The translations under genes and the position numbers were made by a program. DNA of 64,000 bases from contig CAWGLW010000006.1 of assembly GCA_963823525.1 (NCBI GenBank), positions 1,426,001 through 1,490,000 of the forward strand. The letters run 5' to 3'. Positions 57,862 to 64,000 of the stretch are shown here, piece by piece. Position 1 is the first letter of the stretch. Each line of letters begins with the position of its first letter. The DNA comes from CAWGLW01 sp963823525. GTDB taxonomy: Bacteria; Pseudomonadota; Gammaproteobacteria; Steroidobacterales; Steroidobacteraceae. Under the pieces are notes generated by a model. That model had not been told where the DNA came from and did not search any database. It saw nothing but the letters and a program-made list of their open reading frames with translations.

Positions 57862-59742
57862 ATGACCGAGACCGGCGCCGACACCCAAGAAGATACTGAC
57901 CGGGTGCGCGGCATCATCGCCCGCTGGAAGCAGGAGCCGACACACCTGTTACAGATCCTGCGCGAAGTGCAGGAAGCCTCTGGCTGGATTTCGCCGCAGG
58001 CGACGACGCTGATTGCCAGGGCGCTGAGGATCCCGGTCTCTCGGGTTCGCGGGGTAGCCAGTTTTTATTCGTTTATCTCGGTCGAACCGCGCGGGCGATA
58101 CCAGGTGATGTTCTCAGACAACATTACCGATCGTATGCAGGGCAGCGAAGGCTTGCTGGCGGCGATGTGTCACGAACTCTGGGTGGAACCCGGCAAGCTT
58201 TCGGAAGACGGGTTGGTTTTCGTGACGACAACCTCGTGTACCGGACTTTGCGATCAGGGACCGGCGATGCTGGTCAACGGTCGGGCAATTCCCCGGCTGA
58301 GTCGCGACCGCATCGAGCAGATCTGCGAGCGCATCCTCGCCCGGGAGCCCGTCGCGCAATGGCCGGCCGATTTCTTCCGGATCGAAGACAACGTGCGGCG
58401 CGCCGATATCCTGCTCGGACATGGCCTTGCACCGGGCGACGCGATCCGGGCCGCGCTTCAACGCGGTGCGACCGGCTACACGGAAGCCGCGGCCAATCAG
58501 CGTTCCTGGCGCGAGTCCTTTGTCGGTGACGCGATGGGTCCCGTGGCAATGCTCGAGGAAATCAAGCGGTCAAACCTCCGTGGTCGCGGCGGTGCGGGTT
58601 TTACGACGGGGATCAAGTGGGCCGCCTGTCGGAATGCGCCGGGCCCGGCGCGCTTTGTCGTCTGCAATGCTGACGAGGGTGAGCCAGGCACTTTCAAGGA
58701 TCGTGTCCTGCTCACCCGGCATGCCGACCTGCTGTTCGACGGCATGACCATTGCGGCCTACTCGATTGGGGCCAGCCAGGGTTACCTGTACCTGCGTGGC
58801 GAATATCGCTACCTGCTGGAGCCGTTGCAGGCAAGGCTGCAAGGGCGTCGCGAGGCCGGCTTGCTTGGTAACGGGCTGCTTGGGGAGCCGGGCTTTGACT
58901 TCGACATAGCGATCCATGTCGGGGCCGGGTCCTATGTCTGTGGCGAGGAGTCGGCGCTGATCGAATCCCTTGAAGGAAAGCGCGGGATTCCGAGGAACCG
59001 CCCGCCGTTTCCGGTAACGAGCGGATATCTGCAGCAGCCTACCGTCGTCAATAACGTCGAGACCTTGTGCGCGGCGGCGCTGATCGCGGTGCGCGGGGGA
59101 GACTGGTACCGATCGATAGGCACGATCAAGTCGGCCGGCAGTAAGATCCTTTCGGTGGCCGGGGACTGTGCGCGACCCGGCGTATATGAGTACCCGTTCG
59201 GCGTCACCTTGCGCCAGGTGCTGGAGGACTGCGGCGCCGTTAATACACAGGCCGTGCAGGTCAGCGGACCATCCGGCGAGTGTATCGACGCAGGCGGGCT
59301 TGACCGGCGGATTTCGTTCGAGGACCTGCCGACGGCAGGCGCGTTCACCGTCTTTGATTCCTCGCGTGACATGTTCGAAGTGGCCCGGAACTACGTCCAG
59401 TTCTTCGCGCACGAAAGCTGCGGCTTCTGCACACCCTGTCGTGTCGGTACGTCGATGCTGCTTGGCGCAATGGACAAGATTCATAGTGGCAACGGCACGC
59501 GTCACGAGATGCGCGAAATCGAGAAACTCAACGAGGTGCTTCTTAAGTCGGCGCATTGCGGTCTCGGTCATACGGCCTGTAACCCCGTGCTCGACACGGT
59601 CAAGAAGTTTCGGCCGGCCTACGAGCGGCGCCTCCGCTCGCTCGAATTCACCCCGTCATTCGACCTCGATGGTGCGCTGGCCCGCGCGCGGCAGATGACC
59701 GGTCGCGACGACGAGGGCGCTCACCTGGAGAATCAACCATGA
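57862..59742 (+). CDS. hoxF: NAD-reducing hydrogenase diaphorase subunit HoxF (NuoE-NuoF fusion)
   Basis: 626 aa from the ATG at 57862. Residues 10-160 are NuoE-like (LLQILREVQEASGWISPQAT, VASFYSFISVEPRGRYQVMF); of the four 2Fe-2S cysteines only the second pair remains (TTSCTGLCDQGPAML). From about 200 it is NuoF-like: FMN/NAD site RGRGGAGFTTGIKWAACR, NADEGEPGTFKDRVLL, GAGSYVCGEESALIESLEGK, and the 4Fe-4S site ESCGFCTPCRVGTSMLL with HCGLG further on. It oxidises or reduces NAD(H) for the hydrogenase. The fused form resembles Ralstonia HoxF, so no separate hoxE is needed. Confidence 0.93.
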   Translation: MTETGADTQEDTDRVRGIIARWKQEPTHLLQILREVQEASGWISPQATTLIARALRIPVSRVRGVASFYSFISVEPRGRYQVMFSDNITDRMQGSEGLLAAMCHELWVEPGKLSEDGLVFVTTTSCTGLCDQGPAMLVNGRAIPRLSRDRIEQICERILAREPVAQWPADFFRIEDNVRRADILLGHGLAPGDAIRAALQRGATGYTEAAANQRSWRESFVGDAMGPVAMLEEIKRSNLRGRGGAGFTTGIKWAACRNAPGPARFVVCNADEGEPGTFKDRVLLTRHADLLFDGMTIAAYSIGASQGYLYLRGEYRYLLEPLQARLQGRREAGLLGNGLLGEPGFDFDIAIHVGAGSYVCGEESALIESLEGKRGIPRNRPPFPVTSGYLQQPTVVNNVETLCAAALIAVRGGDWYRSIGTIKSAGSKILSVAGDCARPGVYEYPFGVTLRQVLEDCGAVNTQAVQVSGPSGECIDAGGLDRRISFEDLPTAGAFTVFDSSRDMFEVARNYVQFFAHESCGFCTPCRVGTSMLLGAMDKIHSGNGTRHEMREIEKLNEVLLKSAHCGLGHTACNPVLDTVKKFRPAYERRLRSLEFTPSFDLDGALARARQMTGRDDEGAHLENQP

Positions 59743-60473
59743 AGGAACTGCCGACCTTCGTGCTGGACGGCGAGGAAGTGCCTTACCGGCCCGGGCAGAC
59801 GTTGCTGCAGGCGGCCCTGGCGGCCGGGAGGTACATCCCGCACCTCTGCTACCACCCCGAATTCCGGCCACATGGCAGTTGCAAAGTCTGCACTGCGCGG
59901 GTCAACGGACGCGCCCTCACAGCCTGCACAACGTTGGCCGATTCCGCAGCGGAAGTCGAAAGCGAAACGGAGGAACTCAACGACCTGCGCCGCACGCTGA
60001 TCCAGATGCTGTTCGCCGAGGGCAATCATTTCTGCCCCTCCTGCGAGAAGAGTGGGCAGTGCACTCTGCAGGCGCTTGGCTACGACCTGGGCGTGATGAC
60101 GGCCGGGTTTCGGCACCTGTTCCCGGATCGGCCGGTGGACGCGACCCATCCGGATTTCCTGTTGGACTTCAATCGCTGCATCCTCTGTGAACTCTGTGTG
60201 CGGGCCTCCCGCGAAGTTGACGGGAAAAACGTTTTTTCGCTCGCGGGCCGGGGCATCATGAAACACCTGATCATCAATTCGCAGTCGGGCCAGCTCGCCG
60301 ACTCAGAGATTGCGTTGTCGGACAAAGCGGCTGAAGTCTGTCCGGTGGGTGTGATCCTGATCAAGCGCATTGGATTTGCAACGCCGATTGGCGAACGGCG
60401 CTTCGACAAGCGCCCGATCAGTGAGCAGGCGCTCGACGATGCGCCACGCGACCGTGAGGACCGGTATGAGTGA
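59739..60473 (+). CDS. hoxU: hydrogenase diaphorase subunit HoxU
   Basis: 244 aa, NuoG N-terminal-like electron-transfer subunit. 2Fe-2S domain: HLCYHPEFRPHGSCKVCTAR and ALTACTT (about 30-68). Next the HX3CX2CX5C site NHFCPSCEKSGQCTLQ (about 95), then ferredoxin cysteines DFNRCILCELCVRASRE (about 145) with the last ligand in AAEVCPVGVI (about 200). It passes electrons between HoxF and HoxY. ATGA overlap with hoxF and an 8-nt overlap with hoxY. Confidence 0.94.
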   Translation: MKELPTFVLDGEEVPYRPGQTLLQAALAAGRYIPHLCYHPEFRPHGSCKVCTARVNGRALTACTTLADSAAEVESETEELNDLRRTLIQMLFAEGNHFCPSCEKSGQCTLQALGYDLGVMTAGFRHLFPDRPVDATHPDFLLDFNRCILCELCVRASREVDGKNVFSLAGRGIMKHLIINSQSGQLADSEIALSDKAAEVCPVGVILIKRIGFATPIGERRFDKRPISEQALDDAPRDREDRYE

Positions 60474-61017
60474 GCTGGTGGCACCGAAGCTTCGAATTGC
60501 GACGACCTCTCTGGCCGGTTGCTTTGGTTGCCACATGTCGCTTCTCGATATCGACGAACGGCTCTTTGACCTTCTTGAGCTCGTCGAATTTGACCGTTCG
60601 CCGCTGACCGACATCAAGACTTGCGGCTCCTGCGATATTGGCATCGTCGAAGGCGGTATCTGCAATGCCGAAAACGTACACGTGCTGCGAGAGTTTCGCG
60701 CCAACTGCAAGACGCTGGTGGCGATCGGTGCCTGCGCCGTCACGGGTGGGCTGCCGGCGCAACGCAATCACCTTGATCTCGGGCAGTGCCTGCAAGAGGT
60801 CTACGTGACCGAGCCCAGCGTAACGTCGGGACTGATTCCAAACGATCCCGAGTTGCCCTTACCGCTCGACAAAGTGCATCCGCTGCACGAAGTCGTGAAC
60901 GTGGACTATTTCATTCCGGGCTGCCCCCCGTCCGGGGACGCGATCTGGAAGTTCCTCACCGATCTCATAGAAGGCCGTACGCCCAGGCTTGGGCACGGGT
61001 TGATCCAATATGACTAG
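60466..61017 (+). CDS. hoxY: [NiFe] hydrogenase small subunit HoxY
   Basis: 183 aa from ATG 60466, inside the hoxU end. One proximal 4Fe-4S cluster: SLAGCFGCHMSLLDID (C19, C22), KTCGSCDIGIVEGG, LVAIGACAVTGGLPAQRN and VDYFIPGCPPSGDAIWKFL. The short form without the medial and distal clusters is typical of cytoplasmic group 3 hydrogenases. No Tat signal is present, in line with the cytoplasm. hoxH follows after 18 nt. Confidence 0.95.
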   Translation: MSELVAPKLRIATTSLAGCFGCHMSLLDIDERLFDLLELVEFDRSPLTDIKTCGSCDIGIVEGGICNAENVHVLREFRANCKTLVAIGACAVTGGLPAQRNHLDLGQCLQEVYVTEPSVTSGLIPNDPELPLPLDKVHPLHEVVNVDYFIPGCPPSGDAIWKFLTDLIEGRTPRLGHGLIQYD

Positions 61018-61035
61018 GCTTGTTCAGGCGAGGCG

Positions 61036-62499
61036 ATGAGCGCTGCAATGGAGACTGCCAGCCACCCGGCCGGGCTGCGACGCGTGGCGATCGAGCCGTT
61101 GTCGCGGGTCGAGGGTCACGGCAAGATCACTTTGCTGCTTGACGAAGACGACCAGGTTCAGCAGGCGCGATTGCACATCGTTGAATTCCGGGGCTTCGAG
61201 AAATTCATCCAGGGCCGCCCGTATTGGGAGGTCCCGGTCATGGTTCAGCGGCTTTGCGGAATCTGCCCGGTCAGTCACCACCTCGCGGCGAGCAAGGCGC
61301 TCGACCAGGTGGTCGGCGCAAGAGAGCTGACGCCAACGGCGGAAAAGCTTCGACGGCTGATGCATTACGGTCAGATCCTCCAGTCGCACGCGCTGCACTT
61401 CTTCCATCTTTCGTCGCCGGACCTGTTATTCGGTTTCGACTCCGAGGTGGCCCGCAGAAACATAGTCGGTGTCGCGGCCCAGTTTCCGGACATCGCGCGG
61501 CAAGGCGTGTTATTGCGCAAGTACGGCCAGGAAGTGATCCGGCACACGGCCGGCAAGCGCATCCACGGCACCAGCGCCATACCCGGTGGCGTCAACAAGA
61601 ATCTTTCCGCTGAGGGTCGAGCCGGCTTGCTGGCTGACGCCTACCGCATGGTCGCCTGGAGTCGCGACGCCGTGCACCTTGCGCGTCGACTGTTTGAGCA
61701 AAACCTGGAGGCCTACCGGGATTTCGCCGCTTTCAAGGCAAGGACCCTGAGCCTGGTCAGGGCCGATGGCGCGATGGACCTGTATCACGGAGGGCTGCGA
61801 GCGAGGGACGAGGAGGGCCACACGATCTTCGATCACCTGAATTACGATCACTACTGGGAGGAGATCACTGAAGAGGTCAAGCCCTGGTCTTACATGAAGT
61901 TCCCTTACCTCAAGGCCTTCGGTCCGGACGATGGATGGTACCGAGTGGGCCCGCTGACCCGGGTGACGCGCTGCGACTTCATTCCAACTCCGCTCGCGGA
62001 CAGGGAAAGAAGAGGGCTACTTGCGTTTGATGACGGCAGTGCAACCATTGCCACGCTTGGCTTCCACTGGGCCCGCATGATCGAGATGCTGCACGCGGCG
62101 GAAGCAATCAAGGACCTGCTGCACGATGATGACGTCGTCGGCAACGATCTGGTTGTCGTGGGGGAACGGCAGTCACGCGGTGTCGGTGTCATCGAGGCGC
62201 CGCGCGGGACGTTGATCCATCATTACCGCGTCGATGAGAGTGACCAGGTGGTGCGCGCGACGTTGATTGTCTCGACGACCCACAACAACCAGGCGATGAA
62301 TATGGCGATTCGGGAGGTTGCCCGACGTTATCTCAATGGCCGCGAACTGACCGAGGGCCTGCTGAATCATCTCGAGGTTGCAGTGCGTGCCTTCGACCCC
62401 TGCCTGTCCTGCGCAACGCACGCACTGGGGCGAATGCCCCTGTCGGTGACACTGGTTGATGCAGCGGGCGACACGGTCGGTCAGCTGGTGCGGGATTGA
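61036..62499 (+). CDS. hoxH: [NiFe] hydrogenase large subunit HoxH
   Basis: 487 aa, holding the Ni-Fe(CN)2CO site. L1 motif QRLCGICPVSHHLAASKALD (C74, C77) and L2 motif DPCLSCATHALG near the end (C456, C459). A 25-residue C-terminal peptide follows H462, to be removed by the maturation protease HoxW after nickel insertion. N-terminal VAIEPLSRVEGHGKITLLLD is conserved. The sequence pattern and partners place it in group 3d (bidirectional, NAD-linked). Maturation genes hypABCDEF are not in the window. Confidence 0.96.
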   Translation: MSAAMETASHPAGLRRVAIEPLSRVEGHGKITLLLDEDDQVQQARLHIVEFRGFEKFIQGRPYWEVPVMVQRLCGICPVSHHLAASKALDQVVGARELTPTAEKLRRLMHYGQILQSHALHFFHLSSPDLLFGFDSEVARRNIVGVAAQFPDIARQGVLLRKYGQEVIRHTAGKRIHGTSAIPGGVNKNLSAEGRAGLLADAYRMVAWSRDAVHLARRLFEQNLEAYRDFAAFKARTLSLVRADGAMDLYHGGLRARDEEGHTIFDHLNYDHYWEEITEEVKPWSYMKFPYLKAFGPDDGWYRVGPLTRVTRCDFIPTPLADRERRGLLAFDDGSATIATLGFHWARMIEMLHAAEAIKDLLHDDDVVGNDLVVVGERQSRGVGVIEAPRGTLIHHYRVDESDQVVRATLIVSTTHNNQAMNMAIREVARRYLNGRELTEGLLNHLEVAVRAFDPCLSCATHALGRMPLSVTLVDAAGDTVGQLVRD

Positions 62500-62981
62500 A
62501 AAAACCGCGTGCGCCCGTGCTCGTGCTGGCGGTGGGCAATCCGAGTCGAGGTGACGATGCGCTCGGGCCGGCGCTGGCCGAACGTCTCGAGGCGGCTGTG
62601 CTTCCGGGCGTGGAGGTACTGACGGACTTCCAGCTGCAGATCGAGCACGCGCTGGACCTGCGGGGTCGCGAGCTGGTGATCTTCGTCGATGCAGGCACCG
62701 GGATGTCCTCGCCCTTCGAACTGCGTGTGCCGCGAGCCTCGGCCGACTTTCTGCACACGACGCATGCCTTGTCGCCAGAGGCGGTTCTTGAGACCTTCAT
62801 ACGCGTGACCGGTGATGTTCCGCCGCCCTGCCTGGTCCTGTGTGTGCGCGGCGAGACGTTCGAACTCGGCGAGCCGCTGAGCGCGGCCGGCAGCAGGCAT
62901 CTGGAACAGGCCTGGCAACGATTGAAGTACCTGTGTGAGCGTCGTTCATCGACGGCGAGCGGCGGAGGAAGATGCGGATGA
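62496..62981 (+). CDS. hoxW: hydrogenase maturation protease HoxW
   Basis: 161 aa, TTG start overlapping the hoxH stop (TTGA). Endopeptidase that trims the HoxH C-terminus. Seen: VLVLAVGNPSRGDDALGPAL with the metal-binding Asp (about 20), DFQLQIEHALDLRGRELVIF, VDAGTGMSSPFEL, and HTTHALSPEAVLETF with the His-containing HALSP. These are the nickel-sensing acid and His residues of the HoxW/HybD family. Its 3' end overlaps the nitroreductase gene by 10 nt. Confidence 0.93.
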   Translation: MKKPRAPVLVLAVGNPSRGDDALGPALAERLEAAVLPGVEVLTDFQLQIEHALDLRGRELVIFVDAGTGMSSPFELRVPRASADFLHTTHALSPEAVLETFIRVTGDVPPPCLVLCVRGETFELGEPLSAAGSRHLEQAWQRLKYLCERRSSTASGGGRCG

Positions 62982-63649
62982 CGGAGCGGAAATTCATTCC
63001 CCTCGATGGCTATGTCGAACGCACTGAGGATGAAATGCTGCGTCGGGCAACGGATTTCCATGCCCTGATGGCGCGCCGGCGAACGATTCGCGATTTCGAT
63101 TCGCGCCCCGTTGCGCGGAGCCTGATCGCAGAGTGCATTGCGACGGCTGGCACTGCGCCGAGCGGCGCCAATCTGCAGCCCTGGCATTTTGTCGCGGTGT
63201 CGGATCCCAAGATCAAGCGGCGAATCCGCAGCGCGGCCGAAGATGAGGAACGGCTCTTCTACGAGAAGCGCGCGCCGGAGGAGTGGCTGGAAGCGCTGGC
63301 ACCGTTCGGCACCGACTGGCGCAAGCCGTTTCTTGAGACCGCACCCTGGTTGATTGCGATCTTCGTGAAGAAATGGGGGCGAGACAGCCAGGGACGCAAA
63401 GTGAAGCACTACTATCCGACCGAGTCGGCCGGAATCGCCACGGGCCTGTTGATTGCAGCGCTTCACCACGCGGGGCTCGCAACGCTGACCCACACGCCGA
63501 GTCCGATGGGCTTCCTGAACGAGATTCTCGGCCGGCCGGCTGACTCTGAGCGGCCTTTCCTGCTGCTGGTGACAGGCTACCCGGCGCACGGTGCTCAGGT
63601 GCCGGATATCAAACGGAAGTCTTTGCCGGTCATAGCCGATTTCGTGTGA
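62972..63649 (+). CDS. nitroreductase-family FMN protein
   Basis: 225 aa. NAD(P)H- and FMN-dependent fold: FHALMARRRTIRDFDSRPVA (about 29-48), AGTAPSGANLQPWHFVAVSD (about 61-80, FMN binding), WLIAIFVKKWG, PTESAGIATGLLIAALHHAG and LATLTHTPSPMGFLNEILGR. The longer C-terminal half resembles the BluB/iodotyrosine deiodinase-like nitroreductases more than NfsB. It overlaps hoxW and so appears to be part of the hox operon. Substrate unknown; a link to flavin or redox metabolism is inferred. Confidence 0.88.
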   Translation: MRMTERKFIPLDGYVERTEDEMLRRATDFHALMARRRTIRDFDSRPVARSLIAECIATAGTAPSGANLQPWHFVAVSDPKIKRRIRSAAEDEERLFYEKRAPEEWLEALAPFGTDWRKPFLETAPWLIAIFVKKWGRDSQGRKVKHYYPTESAGIATGLLIAALHHAGLATLTHTPSPMGFLNEILGRPADSERPFLLLVTGYPAHGAQVPDIKRKSLPVIADFV

Positions 63650-63763
63650 CGGAATTATCTTTTAAAAACAAACGGTTGAGGCCTGACTGGAACGGCTGAG
63701 CAGGGTGGGTCCGCAGCGAGTAGACTAGTAAAAGTTTTTGCCCTGTTGCCGAGTGGTTACGGT

Positions 63764-64000
63764 ATGAAAAGTCAGCGTTTTGAGTGCGAAGAGCACGCCC
63801 CGATCAACTGGGTGACGACGATCCTGTTTTCGGTCACGGGCCTTGCGGCATTGATACTCGTGCCCTGGTACGGGTTCGCTCACGGCTACAGTCTGGCGGC
63901 CTGGATCAGTTTTGTGCTCGTGATGGGTGCGACCGGTGTTTCGATCACCGCGGGTTACCACCGACTCTGGGCTCACCGGACCTACCAGGCGCATTGGTCG
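63764..64000 (+). CDS. acyl-CoA delta-9 fatty acid desaturase (3' end outside window)
   Basis: 79 residues are visible. Two membrane segments (about 19-42 and 45-65: WVTTILFSVTGLAALILVP and SLAAWISFVLVMGATGVSI) lead to the first histidine box in GYHRLWAHRTYQAHW, the HRLWAH of membrane delta-9 desaturases. It introduces a cis double bond in acyl chains at the membrane and sets fluidity. The gene runs out of the window, so later His boxes are not seen. A 114-nt gap separates it from the nitroreductase gene. Confidence 0.9.
   Translation, partial: MKSQRFECEEHAPINWVTTILFSVTGLAALILVPWYGFAHGYSLAAWISFVLVMGATGVSITAGYHRLWAHRTYQAHWS

Overview
The window reads as chromosomal DNA of a high-GC gammaproteobacterium. 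The evidence is gene content and order: ponA divergent from pilMNOPQ followed by aroK-aroB, tesA divergent from an ATPase/permease pair of the ybbA-ybbP type, a DUF2868/DUF3482 pair, a FFLEELY-motif protein, and yicC, rph, rdgB, hemW and rpmE. No transposase, integrase, tRNA, rRNA or CRISPR array is visible. Coding density is high and nearly all boundaries are short gaps or ATGA/GTGA/TTGA overlaps. The genus cannot be fixed from the sequence alone; a marine, metabolically flexible lineage such as Woeseiaceae is a guess.

Layout. 1-2.9 kb (minus): an ABC exporter (ATPase cut by the window edge, plus a membrane-fusion lipoprotein) and yicC. 3-6.4 kb (plus): a PP2C phosphatase, rph, rdgB and hemW. 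6.4-6.75 kb: an AT-rich gap with four DnaA-box-like sites, then rpmE, an M48 lipoprotein protease and citrate synthase. 10-13 kb (minus): a conserved unknown protein and PBP1A. 13.1-18.6 kb (plus): a cyclic-di-GMP-I (GEMM) riboswitch ahead of pilMNOPQ, closed by a strong intrinsic terminator. 18.6-28.7 kb: aroK, aroB, dgt, pyrF, hemE, ppa, tesA (minus), a LolD/YbbA-type ABC ATPase with its large FtsX-like permease, and an AcuI/YhdH-type reductase. 28.8-33.7 kb (minus): a membrane protein, a FFLEELY-motif protein, a patatin lipase, a phasin with an Ala/Lys tail and a wax ester synthase/DGAT, which together suggest storage-lipid granule metabolism. 34-40 kb: a GFA protein, the DUF2868/DUF3482 membrane-GTPase pair, a LuxR-type regulator with a PAS-like front, a lipid kinase and a DUF4124 protein. 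40.4-45.1 kb (minus): a three-gene 2-oxoacid oxidoreductase operon whose third gene is a GltD-like flavoprotein with ferredoxin modules. 45.4-50 kb: a chaperone-usher (spore-coat-U/Csu type) pilus operon. 50.2-53.7 kb (minus): an unusual LCAT-like hydrolase/M17-N-like/CHAT-protease fusion downstream of a PCu(A)C copper chaperone. 53.9-55.3 kb: a Nudix hydrolase and a 2-hydroxyacid dehydrogenase. 55.5-63.6 kb (plus): two tandem DUF1538 membrane proteins, a PII-like protein and a CBS protein, then a compact NAD-reducing [NiFe] hydrogenase (HoxF-U-Y-H-W) and a nitroreductase-family protein. The window ends inside a fatty-acid desaturase.

The best candidates for undescribed biology are the DUF1538-DUF1538-PII-CBS unit joined to the Hox hydrogenase, and the lipase-CHAT fusion. 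Two regulatory elements also stand out: the DnaA-box cluster between hemW and rpmE, and the c-di-GMP riboswitch in front of the type IV pilus operon.
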